In this document: positions 25,434 to 34,644 of the stretch, piece by piece
How the letters are laid out: each line of letters opens with the position of its first letter
Position numbering within the stretch: position 1 is the first letter of the stretch
Source: an uncultured Succinivibrio sp.
Lineage (GTDB): Bacteria; Pseudomonadota; Gammaproteobacteria; Enterobacterales; Succinivibrionaceae
Length of the DNA stretch: 37,895 bases
NCBI GenBank assembly: GCA_902785325.1
Contig: CACZXZ010000015.1
Location: forward strand, 1 to 37,895
Direction: 5' to 3'
The notes under the pieces: model-generated
The model's input: only the letters and a program-made list of their open reading frames with translations
What the model was told of the DNA's origin: nothing
The model's database searches: none
Position numbers and translations under genes: made by a program

Positions 25434-26230
25434 TAGACTTTATCTCTATATTTGATGTCTTTGGCTAATTCTACGTATTTCTCAACACTGATATTCTCAG
25501 CTCTTAGAATAGGATCTAGTCCATGATCTTCAAGCTGTTGCTCTGTAAAGAACTTAGACAAAGAGTTTCTAATAGTTTTACGTCTTGCTGAGAAAGCTGT
25601 AGTAGTTACATTGTTAAGATATGGAACTAAAGCTCTATCCTCATCTGAAAGCTCTTTAGGCTGTAGTCTTACTACAGCAGACATAACTTTAGGAGCTGGT
25701 CTAAAAGCTGATGGAGGCACAATTAGCATTGGAATTACTTTGGCGTGATATTGAGTCATCACAGTAAGTCTGCCAAAATCTTTATCATTTGGAGCTGCAG
25801 CTAATCTCTCTACTACTTCCTTTTGTAACATAAAGTGCATATCTAAAATGCCTTTTTGACCTAACAAATGGAAGATAATAGGGGAGGTAATGTTATAAGG
25901 TAGATTACCAAATACACGTAATTTGCCTGCACCTTCTAAGCTTTGGAAATCTACTTTTAGAGCATCCGCTTCAATAATAGTTAAGCCTTTTAAGAAAGGA
26001 TCGTGTCTTAGAATTTCAACTAAGTCGCGGTCTAACTCAATAGCAGTTAACTTTTTAGCTCTTTCAAGTACAGGTCTTGTAATTGCAGCGTGACCTGGTC
26101 CAATTTCCACAAGATGCTCACCTTCTTTAGGATTGATAGCATCTACAATCTGAGAAATGATGTGATCATTTACCAAAAAGTTTTGACCAAAGCGCTTTCT
26201 TGCTTTCATGTGAAGTGGTGGTAGTGCCAT
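25433..26230 (-). CDS. rsmA: 16S rRNA dimethyladenosine transferase (KsgA)
   Basis: RsmA dimethylates A1518 and A1519 of 16S rRNA as a checkpoint in 30S maturation. The 265-residue protein has KRFGQNFLVN at the N-terminus, the SAM loop VEIGPGHAAIT, and the catalytic NLPYNI motif near 115, then the C-terminal helical domain that touches the 30S. It follows pdxA by 3 bp, the standard surA-pdxA-rsmA order. In E. coli apaG-apaH follow; here rsmC does. Confidence 0.96.
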   Translation of the reverse strand: MALPPLHMKARKRFGQNFLVNDHIISQIVDAINPKEGEHLVEIGPGHAAITRPVLERAKKLTAIELDRDLVEILRHDPFLKGLTIIEADALKVDFQSLEGAGKLRVFGNLPYNITSPIIFHLLGQKGILDMHFMLQKEVVERLAAAPNDKDFGRLTVMTQYHAKVIPMLIVPPSAFRPAPKVMSAVVRLQPKELSDEDRALVPYLNNVTTTAFSARRKTIRNSLSKFFTEQQLEDHGLDPILRAENISVEKYVELAKDIKYRDKV

Positions 26231-26233
26231 AGA

Positions 26234-27217
26234 TTATCTCCGACTTGCTAGCATGCGACAAGCAAGATTAATTGCTGAATAGAGGGAACCAGGATCTGCT
26301 TTTTTAGTACCAGCTAAATCAATTGCGGTACCATGATCTACAGAGGTTCTAATATAAGGTAAACCTAAGGTGGTGTTGTAGCCTGAATCAAAGCCTACAT
26401 GTTTAAGTACAGGTAAACCTTGATCGTGATACATAGTTAAAAAAGCATCAGCTTTTGTAAGATACTTTTCTTGGAACATAGTATCAGCAGGAAGTGGTCC
26501 TATGATGTTTATACCTTGAGCGCGTAACTTATTAAAGGTTGGAATAATAGTATCAAGCTCCTCAGTACCTAAATGACCATCTTCACCTGCGTGAGGATTT
26601 AAACCAGCGCTTATGATACATGGTTTTTCAATACCAAATTTAGTTTTTAAATCGTGGTTTAAGATAGTTACAACTTCTGTAAGTAATTCCGCAGTTATAT
26701 GACTACTTACCTCTTTAAGGGGTAGATGAGTGGTAGCTAGAGCTACATTTAGCTTATCACAACCTAGCATCATGACTACACGCTTAGTGTGGGTGCGCTC
26801 TTGGAAATATTCAGTGTGACCTGTAAATTCAAGACCAATATCAGCAATCACAGCTTTACTAATTGGACCTGTTACTATGCCTTGAAACTCACCACTTTCA
26901 GATTTATCTGAGGCAATATCTAAACAATTTAGAACATATTTGGCATTACGAGTATCTAATTTGCCAGGAATAGAATCACAACCTAAAGGTACATCTAATA
27001 TGGTTAAACTACCTTTTTGCTGTGGTTCAAAGTTATTTACATCGTAGTCTTTGAATTGAACGTTTGTATCAAATAGGCTTACTCTTTGTTTAATTAACTC
27101 TTTTGAAGCAACTAGTACTAATTGGGTATCCTCAAGGGAGAGCTTTGATACATAGTACATTAACTCAGGACCTACTCCTGAAGGCTCTCCAGGAGTAATA
27201 GCTAATCTTTTTTTCAT
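26234..27217 (-). CDS. pdxA: 4-hydroxythreonine-4-phosphate dehydrogenase
   Basis: PdxA oxidises 4-phosphohydroxythreonine with NAD in the DXP-dependent pyridoxal phosphate pathway. The 327-residue protein starts AITPGEPSGVGPEL, and has the three metal-binding histidines in TGHTEYF, NPHAGEDGHLG and MYHDQGLPVLKH. The start region reads ATGAAAAAAAG, which happens to pair with the conserved UUUUUUCAUA stretch of the putative small RNAs. It lies 9 bp after surA. Confidence 0.96.
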   Translation of the reverse strand: MKKRLAITPGEPSGVGPELMYYVSKLSLEDTQLVLVASKELIKQRVSLFDTNVQFKDYDVNNFEPQQKGSLTILDVPLGCDSIPGKLDTRNAKYVLNCLDIASDKSESGEFQGIVTGPISKAVIADIGLEFTGHTEYFQERTHTKRVVMMLGCDKLNVALATTHLPLKEVSSHITAELLTEVVTILNHDLKTKFGIEKPCIISAGLNPHAGEDGHLGTEELDTIIPTFNKLRAQGINIIGPLPADTMFQEKYLTKADAFLTMYHDQGLPVLKHVGFDSGYNTTLGLPYIRTSVDHGTAIDLAGTKKADPGSLYSAINLACRMLASRR

Positions 27218-27226
27218 ATGCTGTAA

Positions 27227-28630
27227 CTAATCAATATAAACGCTGTCTTTAGATTTTTCTTGGCTATTGAAATCGTCAGCTTGAATAAATGGTTTATTCT
27301 CCTGCTTTGGAGCCTGATCGATATTTACACCAGCATTGAGTAAAACAGGATCTAATACATGGATATAAGCCATTTCTCTAAGTTCACGCTCCCAGGCAAT
27401 TACAGCTTCTGTAAATTCTCTTTCAAAGATAATTTCATTAGCTTTTTCTTTGTAAGCATCCATAGAATCAGTATCAACTTTAACATCGTTAAGCTTGATT
27501 AAGTGCCAGCCAAAAGAGGATTTTATAGGTGCACTGATTTGACCAATCTTTAAAGCTTCAACACCACGAGCAAAGGCAGGATCATAAACTTGTAGTGGAG
27601 CGTAACCTAAATCACCACCATTTACAGCAGAGCCAGGATCTTCTGAATATTTTTTAGCAGCCTGAGCAAAGGTTAATACACCTGATTTGATTTGATCAGC
27701 AATGCTTACAATCTTAGCTCTTGCAGCTTCATCAGAGAAGATAATGGAGGTCTTAATTAGGATATGAGATGCATCATAAGTTTTAATAGGGGAAATAGCG
27801 TTGGTAGTTACATCGATAACTTTAATTACGTGCATACCGATATTAGATCTAAAAGGACCAACTACGTCACCTGGATGAGCATTTACAATTGCAGGTAAGA
27901 AAGGTAGTGGAATTGCAGTTTCTTGCACATAACCTAAATCAGCAGATTGCTCGTTGGTAGCATATTTTGCCGCAATCTCCTCGATATTAGCACCGTTTCT
28001 AATTTTAGTAACCACACTTCTTGCTACATTTTGAATTCTAAAGTATTCATTATCAGATGGGTGAGAGGAGAATGGAATAATCACCTGTGCAATATGGTAC
28101 ATAGGCTCTACACCACCACGCTCTTTTAAGGCATTAGCTAAGGTAGTAATTTCAGAATCTGAAATTCTAACGCGTTGTCTTACTGAAGATCTACGAACTT
28201 CATTGATGATGTATTCTTCTTTAAACTTTTCGCGAGCGTAAGCTTGGCCTTTATCACTACCGTATCTTTTTAAGACATTCTCGGTGGAAGTGTTATTACG
28301 CAAAGCCATCTGATCTAAAGAGGAGTCTAATTGCATATCGGTCATTTCAAAACCGTTATTAGCAGCTAGCTGTAAGATTAGAGAGCGGGTAATTAAAGTC
28401 TGCAAAACCTGCTTTCTTGCTGTTACCTCATCCACATTAGCACCGTGGGACTTGTAACGAGAAAGTAACTGTGCGGTTTGATCGTTTAAGCTACTTTCTA
28501 AAATAATATTGTCGTTTACAACTGCTGCAGTGTTATCAAGTTGCTCTTCAGCAGCCATAGTAGTTTGCATAGTGCACAGTGGAATTAAGCCTACAAGTGC
28601 GTATTTTTTTAAAAGATTTGCTAATTTCAT
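27227..28630 (-). CDS. surA: Periplasmic peptidyl-prolyl isomerase/chaperone SurA
   Basis: SurA is the main periplasmic chaperone for beta-barrel proteins on the way to BAM. The 467-residue precursor has a signal peptide ending at MAA (about 27), the N-terminal chaperone domain with AAVVNDNIILESSL, and two parvulin domains, one at about 180-280 (AQVIIPF...GMHVIKV) and one at about 290-390 (ASHILIK...GGDLGYAP...GWHLIKL), then a C-terminal helix and a polar tail somewhat longer than E. coli (428). It is downstream of lptD, whose product is a SurA client. Confidence 0.96.
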   Translation of the reverse strand: MKLANLLKKYALVGLIPLCTMQTTMAAEEQLDNTAAVVNDNIILESSLNDQTAQLLSRYKSHGANVDEVTARKQVLQTLITRSLILQLAANNGFEMTDMQLDSSLDQMALRNNTSTENVLKRYGSDKGQAYAREKFKEEYIINEVRRSSVRQRVRISDSEITTLANALKERGGVEPMYHIAQVIIPFSSHPSDNEYFRIQNVARSVVTKIRNGANIEEIAAKYATNEQSADLGYVQETAIPLPFLPAIVNAHPGDVVGPFRSNIGMHVIKVIDVTTNAISPIKTYDASHILIKTSIIFSDEAARAKIVSIADQIKSGVLTFAQAAKKYSEDPGSAVNGGDLGYAPLQVYDPAFARGVEALKIGQISAPIKSSFGWHLIKLNDVKVDTDSMDAYKEKANEIIFEREFTEAVIAWERELREMAYIHVLDPVLLNAGVNIDQAPKQENKPFIQADDFNSQEKSKDSVYID

Positions 28631-28656
28631 TTGTTATACCTTATGCAATAAATCTG

Positions 28657-31314
28657 TTATCTATTTAAATTAGTTAAATCGGTTGATGGAATATAGTGGG
28701 TACTTGTACTATTAGGATTTGAAATACCCTTAGCTTCCATAGTGTATAAGCCTTTTAATTCAAATCTTATACCAGTAAATTTCTTATCTTTATGGGTCAT
28801 GTTACCCCAATCCATTTCCATGTAGTTTTCGTGTACAAAGGCAATGGAGTAACAGCAGTCCTCATATTTTAGACCAAACTTGGTGTCAATATTGTAAGAC
28901 TGTTTTAAATCCATGTATTTTGCAGCAATAATAGACCAACTATTTGATAATGGAATAGTTGCTTCTAAACCTAATTGTTGCAAATCAATATCAGGATCGT
29001 CACTCTTTCTATTTACAATATAGTTACCGTTTCTATAGTAACGATAAGAAATACCAAAATTGTATTGATTTGGATTATTGTAGTGTAAGGAAGTATTAAA
29101 ACAATAGAATTCACCTTTGTAATGATCATAGCGAGTGTCAGCATGGAAGGTAATTTCGTCAAATGGCACTGCATCAATCATTAGCTCTAAAGGAGATCTT
29201 CTTTGTCTTTCTTCTTCAGTTGGTCTTAATTTTACTCGCTGAGTACGAATGTCGTAACGCTGAGCTACGCTTGCTTTAATTACTTCACGATCATGTAAAT
29301 CTAGCAATTTACTAGTTAGACCTAGAGTAAAGGAGTTCTGATCGGCGATTCTATCGATACCTGCATAGCGATGACTTGAGAATAAAGTGTAGTAATCGTC
29401 GTATCTTTCAGTGGTGTCATAAAGACCAATATTACTCTGATCTCTGTATGGTATATATTGATACTTAATTTCAGGCTCTAAAGTTTGAGTATGGTTCATG
29501 TCTAAGACTTTACGCTCTAAAGTAGTTTTACCACTAGCTTCAAACAAGAATAAAGCTCTAGTTACATTATTATCATACTTATCATAGCCTAAGCGATCAT
29601 AGTAACTGCCTGGCATGTACTTTAGGTCACTTTGAGTATAGTGAGTTAAAAAGCCTGTCAAACCTACACTAGCAGATGAGCCGTAAGCATCATAAGCTAA
29701 ATACTTTACAGCTGGCTCAAGATGGAGTCTATTGATGTTTACATCTTTATTCTCCACCATCTTATCTAAGTTAAATCTAGTAATTTCACTATCAACACTG
29801 TAAGTTAAACTGTTGTAAGTATCCGTATAGTTAAATTTTAACTGCGGCATCATCGCAAACGGTCTGAAGGTAGAGAAGTTAGTTTTAGAAAACATGTTGT
29901 GATATTTTCTAACTTCAAAGGTTGCACGATATAACTTCTGATCGTAGATGGCTTTTACAGTTTGTAATAAGCTTGAGTCAGTAACGGCAGCATCTTTTTG
30001 ACTGATATCGGTAAGATAGGTGTAGTCATTGTTTCTAACTTTTGAGAAATCTACCATGACATTTAAGTCGTTATCAAGGAAGAAAGCTCTTTGTTTGATA
30101 TTAAAGAACCAACGCTTTTTCTCGTCAGAATCATTTACCCACTCAGGATCGTCTGGAAGATAAGTTACATTTAAGGTGCCGTTGTAATTCTTAAATGGCA
30201 TATATCTAAATTCAGCGTTATAGATGTTCTTATGATCAGCATCATATTCAGGAGTTAAGGTCAGATCATAATTAGGCGCTAAATTTAAATAAATTGGCAA
30301 TGCACCTTCAAAACCACCGTCAGTGGTATAACCTACAGCTGGATGTAAGATACCAGAGCGACGTTCATTAGTAATAGGGAATACGGCATATGGAGTGTAG
30401 AATACAGGTACATCACCAATAAAGAGTACATCGTTCCAACTATCACCAAAAGAGTCTCCCTCTTGCATTTCTACAGTTGAAGACCAAAGATGCCAGGAGC
30501 GTCTTTCAATAGGACAAGTAGAGATAGTAGCCTTTTTAAAGATCTTATGTTTTTTCTTGTCGTCGTTAACTAAGCTTTTGGCAGTTCCGTTTAAAAGAGA
30601 GCCGTTAAACTGATAGTTAGACTCACCTAAAGAAATAACTTTAGTTTCAACATTAGTTACTACATCCTCTTCTGTAGTAACTGTGTACTCACCGCTACTT
30701 AAACGAGAGTTTTTACCTTTGGTGGTAATAGTCTTAGTTTTAGCTGAATACACTGCTGTATCTGAGGTGATTTTTTTATCACCTTGTTCAATAGCTACAT
30801 TTCCTGTGTAGGTTAGTTTCTGACTCTTTTTGTCGGTTAAAGAGCCGTGTACAGCATCGGCAGTAACAGTAATTGGCTCTTTATTCGCATCATAAATCTT
30901 TGGAGCTCTGTAGGATGGAGTTCCATAAAAACACTCATTTTTAGCTAAAAATGGTAAATTTGGGGCTTTTTGCCAAGGATCTTGACTTAACTTTGTCACG
31001 AGACGCATAGGAAAGGTAGATACGTCAGCAACCTTAGAGTTTTTAAGGTACTTTTTACTAGTATCCGACTGCATTCTAAGTACGGTTTTAGCCGCAAAGA
31101 TACTAAGCTCTTCAGGATCTATTTTGTCATCGTCTTCGACAATAGTTGTAGATACTTTTAGACCGTCAGTATTGGTAGTGGTATTGTCTTGAGCTTTATT
31201 ATTTTTGTTGTCTTCGGCTACAGTATTATCTGCAAAAGCATTATTGCCAATAGCAATAGCTAAAGCTACTGCTAAAGACATTTTTGAAATTGAGAGCATC
31301 CTTGCTTTTTTCAA
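28657..31314 (-). CDS. lptD: LPS-assembly protein LptD
   Basis: LptD, with LptE, inserts lipopolysaccharide into the outer leaflet. The 885-residue precursor has a signal peptide ending about AFA (28), an extra polar N-terminal segment of about 100 residues compared with E. coli, the OstA/jellyroll domain (about 150-270: VTADAVHGSLTD, YTGNVAIEQGDKKIT), and a 26-strand barrel. Cysteines near 128 and 267 and the adjacent pair in YEDCCYS match the interdomain disulfides. The start is TTG at 31314 with AGGA eight bases upstream; the ATG five codons later has its purines too close to act as a ribosome site. Confidence 0.94.
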   Translation of the reverse strand: MKKARMLSISKMSLAVALAIAIGNNAFADNTVAEDNKNNKAQDNTTTNTDGLKVSTTIVEDDDKIDPEELSIFAAKTVLRMQSDTSKKYLKNSKVADVSTFPMRLVTKLSQDPWQKAPNLPFLAKNECFYGTPSYRAPKIYDANKEPITVTADAVHGSLTDKKSQKLTYTGNVAIEQGDKKITSDTAVYSAKTKTITTKGKNSRLSSGEYTVTTEEDVVTNVETKVISLGESNYQFNGSLLNGTAKSLVNDDKKKHKIFKKATISTCPIERRSWHLWSSTVEMQEGDSFGDSWNDVLFIGDVPVFYTPYAVFPITNERRSGILHPAVGYTTDGGFEGALPIYLNLAPNYDLTLTPEYDADHKNIYNAEFRYMPFKNYNGTLNVTYLPDDPEWVNDSDEKKRWFFNIKQRAFFLDNDLNVMVDFSKVRNNDYTYLTDISQKDAAVTDSSLLQTVKAIYDQKLYRATFEVRKYHNMFSKTNFSTFRPFAMMPQLKFNYTDTYNSLTYSVDSEITRFNLDKMVENKDVNINRLHLEPAVKYLAYDAYGSSASVGLTGFLTHYTQSDLKYMPGSYYDRLGYDKYDNNVTRALFLFEASGKTTLERKVLDMNHTQTLEPEIKYQYIPYRDQSNIGLYDTTERYDDYYTLFSSHRYAGIDRIADQNSFTLGLTSKLLDLHDREVIKASVAQRYDIRTQRVKLRPTEEERQRRSPLELMIDAVPFDEITFHADTRYDHYKGEFYCFNTSLHYNNPNQYNFGISYRYYRNGNYIVNRKSDDPDIDLQQLGLEATIPLSNSWSIIAAKYMDLKQSYNIDTKFGLKYEDCCYSIAFVHENYMEMDWGNMTHKDKKFTGIRFELKGLYTMEAKGISNPNSTSTHYIPSTDLTNLNR

Positions 31315-31328
31315 GGTTGTATTCCTAT

Positions 31329-31643
31329 TTATTCTTCATCTGGGATGTTGTACTTTACAAGATCTTTTGAATCTAGAAGTTCAGCATCGTCATCTTCTGT
31401 AATGGATTTGCCTTTAAGTGCTCTTTGATTACTTGCCCAAGCACCTAAATCAATTAGTTTGCATCTTTGAGAGCAAAAGGGTCTAAAAGGATTATCGCTA
31501 CTATAAACTACCGTTTTATGGCAGATAGGACAAGCTACTGTAATTTGCCCATTTGAATCTTTATTAGGCGCTATCCCATCATCGTGAGCTTCCTTTGAGA
31601 TTTCCTCATATAGCTCATCGGTTAGCAAATCTTTTAAACTCAT
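31329..31643 (-). CDS. yacG: DNA gyrase inhibitor YacG-type zinc protein
   Basis: YacG is a small zinc-finger protein; the E. coli form binds GyrB and inhibits gyrase. The core is CPIC...FRPFCSQRCKLIDLGAW with the four cysteines. At 104 residues it is longer than the usual 65: about 37 extra residues precede the zinc core, predicted helical and acidic (KDLLTDELYEEISKEA), with an acidic C-terminal tail as in relatives. It overlaps zapD by 4 bp and precedes lptD by 14 bp. Confidence 0.9.
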   Translation of the reverse strand: MSLKDLLTDELYEEISKEAHDDGIAPNKDSNGQITVACPICHKTVVYSSDNPFRPFCSQRCKLIDLGAWASNQRALKGKSITEDDDAELLDSKDLVKYNIPDEE

Positions 31644-32389
31644 TGTTCTAAGCTACTTTTAATGTATGCAATTTTAAAAGGAATATCTCCAACAGGAGCT
31701 CCTTTTTCAAATGGCAAAAATCTAATATTTACTCTAGATTGGAAACCGCTTACTACAGGGTAGCCACGAACACTCTTATCGTATTGAATGTCGATTAAAT
31801 CGCATGTATCAGCACTTTCTTGCATAAAACCTGATTTTGCTACTCTATCAGAGAAATTAGCACATAGTCTCCACAGGTATAACACGGTATAGACAGGAAC
31901 TCTAATGCAATCTAGTTCGTGTAGCCATTTGTTTACACTAACTTGTTTTTCCTTTGCACTTAGTGAAAACCAAAAATCAAATAAAGGAGTATCAAAGCAG
32001 TTAATGCCACTTGGGGTTAAAAAACGTGGTTTGATAAGCTCGATGATAGGATCATCTTTAAGCACAGTTCTTTGTCTTGTAAAAGAATCTAGCTTAATTT
32101 TGGCTTCCTCAATGTTTTTTCTAAGTGAGTTTACATATTCTTTATCACATTCAATGTCATCTAACCAAAATTTTAATTTTGAATCGCATTTTTCAAGATC
32201 TTTTAGCAATTCAATTTTGATAGATGAAGAACCATCAACGAGATCAATGTAGTCCACAATTGCACGAAGTAGGAACATCACATGCTGCATAGAGTCAAGA
32301 TCAGTACTATCTTCGGCATTTTTAAAAACTTTTTCTAATTTTAGGTATGTTCTAGCCTTTGGACTTAATGGAAATTCGAAATTAAACAT
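31640..32389 (-). CDS. zapD: Cell division protein ZapD
   Basis: ZapD cross-links FtsZ filaments at the division ring. The 249-residue protein is the expected size, with the N-terminal FEFPLSPKARTYLKLE typical of the family, a helical domain, and the beta-rich segment ending RVNIRFLPF. It lies between coaE and yacG, the usual neighbourhood. It overlaps yacG by 4 bp, indicating translational coupling. Confidence 0.93.
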   Translation of the reverse strand: MFNFEFPLSPKARTYLKLEKVFKNAEDSTDLDSMQHVMFLLRAIVDYIDLVDGSSSIKIELLKDLEKCDSKLKFWLDDIECDKEYVNSLRKNIEEAKIKLDSFTRQRTVLKDDPIIELIKPRFLTPSGINCFDTPLFDFWFSLSAKEKQVSVNKWLHELDCIRVPVYTVLYLWRLCANFSDRVAKSGFMQESADTCDLIDIQYDKSVRGYPVVSGFQSRVNIRFLPFEKGAPVGDIPFKIAYIKSSLEQ

Positions 32390-32404
32390 AACCTGCTACT
32401 CGTT

Positions 32405-33046
32405 TTATAATTTGTTTTTGCCTGATGCTAATTTTAAATATAGATTGTGTAATTTTAGCACGAGATTGACCTTTTTATCTAAAGGAGAGTTATCAGATTT
32501 AATTAAATCATCAGCTTTTTTGATCCTTGTCGGTCTATCTACTTGTTTGGCAATAATATTCAAGGCTAAATTTTTATCAATATGATCTCGATTTACTAGT
32601 CTTTCAAGCTGTAAATCTTCTTCAATATCAACAACTAAGACTCTATCAACTAAATACTCTAAGTGATGTTCAAACAACAGTGGGATCATAGCAATCACAT
32701 AAGGCCCTTGTGCCTTTTGAAGTTCTTCAATCATCGCTTTTCTAATGGCAGGTTGTATGATGCTATTTAGTTTATCTAATTTTTCAGGATGCTCTTTATC
32801 AAACACAATTTGACGCATGAGTTTGCGATTTAAGGTCTTGTCCTCATTTAGGATATTGTCACCAAAGGCTTGTTGTAATTCTAAAAGAATAGGGGAGCCT
32901 TTTTCTACTACAGCTCTTGCAATTAAATCAGCATCCACAACTGTGATACCTAATTTTTCAAACAAAGAAGCAATAGAGGATTTTCCGCAGGCAATACCAC
33001 CTGTTAATCCCACCACAAACTTATTTTTATGCAATTTATTATCCAT
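32405..33046 (-). CDS. coaE: Dephospho-CoA kinase
   Basis: CoaE phosphorylates dephospho-CoA at the 3'-OH with ATP, the last step of coenzyme A synthesis. The 213-residue protein begins with the P-loop GLTGGIACGKSS, then VVDADLIARAV, the CoA-binding IPLLFEHHLE and the LID-region VVDIEEDLQLERLVNRD. It is the first gene of an eight-gene minus-strand run reaching rsmC with gaps of at most 26 bp. In many relatives pilD lies upstream; it is not here. Confidence 0.95.
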   Translation of the reverse strand: MDNKLHKNKFVVGLTGGIACGKSSIASLFEKLGITVVDADLIARAVVEKGSPILLELQQAFGDNILNEDKTLNRKLMRQIVFDKEHPEKLDKLNSIIQPAIRKAMIEELQKAQGPYVIAMIPLLFEHHLEYLVDRVLVVDIEEDLQLERLVNRDHIDKNLALNIIAKQVDRPTRIKKADDLIKSDNSPLDKKVNLVLKLHNLYLKLASGKNKL

Positions 33047-33173
33047 TTTTTATGCTTTTTGTGACCAAGGGCGATGATATTTAGTATCTTCGCATATAAT
33101 AAGGATCTATACGGAATTTTTTGTGTAAAATATTCACTATTATTTCATATTAATTTAAAAAATAGAGTGTATT

Positions 33174-33680
33174 GTGAAATTTTCAAAGATTATTGTTAGC
33201 GCAATTGCGCTAAGTGGCTTTTTAAGCGCTTGTTCTTCAAAAATTCCAGAGCAAGTAGCAGAGCTTCTACCAAATGGTTATTCTATTGACGGTAAAGCCA
33301 TTTATTTACGTGGCGAAATGAATGATTATGAAGTATCAGAAACTTATCGTTTACGTAAAGCAAATGAAGGTTATTGTACTTTAGCTACCCTAAGAGCAGA
33401 TTGGGCTCCTTATAAATTCAAGTTTGCCGATGAGAATTGGTCTAATGGAACTAATTTTGGATATTTAAATCCACCTGGAGTATTAAAGGAAGGTTCAAGA
33501 ACTATTCCTTTAAATCCAAACTCAAAATTTGAGGAAATTAGTTTTTATCCAAAAGCTGATGGTGTTTATAAATTCTGTTTAATTCCTCAGAATGACAAAT
33601 ACTATGTATTAGTTTTAAAGAGCTCTAAAAAAGAGTTGCCTACAATGGCACAACTAATCAAGATGTCTAAGAGCAATTAA
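33174..33680 (+). CDS. Putative lipoprotein with a starch-binding-like domain
   Basis: A 168-residue lipoprotein from a GTG start with no strong ribosome site. The signal peptide ends in a lipobox LSAC with the lipidated cysteine at 20; the next residues (SSKI) carry no inner-membrane retention aspartate, so outer-membrane sorting is likely. The mature part has IYLRGEMNDYE near 42 and YKFKFADENWSNGTNFGYL near 77. In pullulanase and other glycoside hydrolase N-terminal modules this LRG-N and FKFA-W-N-G pattern marks a carbohydrate-binding Ig-like fold. That similarity is from memory of the pattern. It stands alone between coaE (divergent) and xerD and is probably not an enzyme. Confidence 0.6.
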   Translation: MKFSKIIVSAIALSGFLSACSSKIPEQVAELLPNGYSIDGKAIYLRGEMNDYEVSETYRLRKANEGYCTLATLRADWAPYKFKFADENWSNGTNFGYLNPPGVLKEGSRTIPLNPNSKFEEISFYPKADGVYKFCLIPQNDKYYVLVLKSSKKELPTMAQLIKMSKSN

Positions 33681-33703
33681 ACTTTTAACTTTAGATATGA
33701 GTT

Positions 33704-34636
33704 ATGGCATCAGACAATGAATTTGCAAAGGTAAGTGGTAGTCTGTGTGAGGCACAACAGCAACTTTTAGCTCACTTTAAAGATTACTTATTACTTGAAA
33801 GAGCTCTTTCTAGTAATTCCATTACATCATATTTGTCTGATGTTAAATTTTTTCTTTTATTTCTAAATAGTAAAACTGTAAGTTTATCCACTCTTAATAA
33901 AGAGCATATCCGCGAATATTTAGCCTTCAAAAAAGCTCGTAAAAGCTCCTCAAACGCAAGATTACTAGTATCTTTAAGAAATTTTTGTACCTTTTTAAAA
34001 TATGAAGGGATTTTAACTTTTAATCCTTGCGATGCTATTGATAACCCAAAGATTGAAAAAGCTCTACCAAAGATCATGTCAGAGCAACAGGTAATGGCGT
34101 TTTTACAGGCTCCTAATCTTGAAGATCCTGTAGGTCTTCGTGATAAAGCCATGCTTGAGCTTTTGTATGCTACAGGTCTTAGAATAGGTGAGCTTGTAAA
34201 TCTCACCTTTAATAACCTAAACTTGATTGACAATTACTTAATTGTCAGAGGTAAAGGGGATAAGGAGCGCCTCATTCCGCTTTGTAATGAAGCTAAAGTA
34301 TGGTTAATAAAATATATAGCAGAAGCTAGATCTATTATCGATCCTAAAAAGAAAATTCCCTATATATTTTTATCTCACAAGCAAGCATCTAAGCTTTCAA
34401 GAACTGCTTTTTGGTATCGCATTCAGGTATATAGTGAAAAAATAGGAATAGAGACTCACATTAGTCCACATACTTTTAGACATGCTTTTGCTACTCACTT
34501 ATTAAATCACGATGCGGATTTAAGATCAGTGCAAGTCTTACTTGGACACTCAAGTTTGACTACCACACAGATTTATACTCATGTAGCTAATACTAGAATG
34601 CATAGTTTGTATGAAAAGGTTCATCCAAGAGGCTAG
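33704..34636 (+). CDS. xerD: Tyrosine recombinase XerD
   Basis: XerD, with XerC and FtsK, resolves chromosome dimers at dif. The 310-residue protein has the SAM-like N-terminal domain (about 20-105) and a catalytic domain with R160, K184, H256, R259, H282 and nucleophile Y291. I call XerD rather than XerC because of the segments FWYRIQVYSEKIGI, ATHLLNHDADLR and LGHSSLTTTQIYTHV, which follow the E. coli XerD pattern, and an ending close to HHPRA (VHPRG). It is preceded by the lipoprotein and followed 8 bp later by the kinase-like gene, so all three may be one transcript. Housekeeping function is more likely than an integrase. Confidence 0.88.
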   Translation: MASDNEFAKVSGSLCEAQQQLLAHFKDYLLLERALSSNSITSYLSDVKFFLLFLNSKTVSLSTLNKEHIREYLAFKKARKSSSNARLLVSLRNFCTFLKYEGILTFNPCDAIDNPKIEKALPKIMSEQQVMAFLQAPNLEDPVGLRDKAMLELLYATGLRIGELVNLTFNNLNLIDNYLIVRGKGDKERLIPLCNEAKVWLIKYIAEARSIIDPKKKIPYIFLSHKQASKLSRTAFWYRIQVYSEKIGIETHISPHTFRHAFATHLLNHDADLRSVQVLLGHSSLTTTQIYTHVANTRMHSLYEKVHPRG

Positions 34637-34644
34637 CCATACAA

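Noticed and set aside
31905-32252. Plus-strand frame of 115 codons inside zapD
   Set aside because: Antisense to a conserved gene, with biased low-complexity composition and no ribosome site.
33784-34233. Minus-strand frame of 149 codons inside xerD
   Set aside because: Antisense shadow of the conserved recombinase, no motif and no promoter.
33704-34636. xerD-like gene as a phage or island integrase
   Set aside because: Sequence pattern follows chromosomal XerD closely and no phage genes, att repeats or tRNA target adjoin it.
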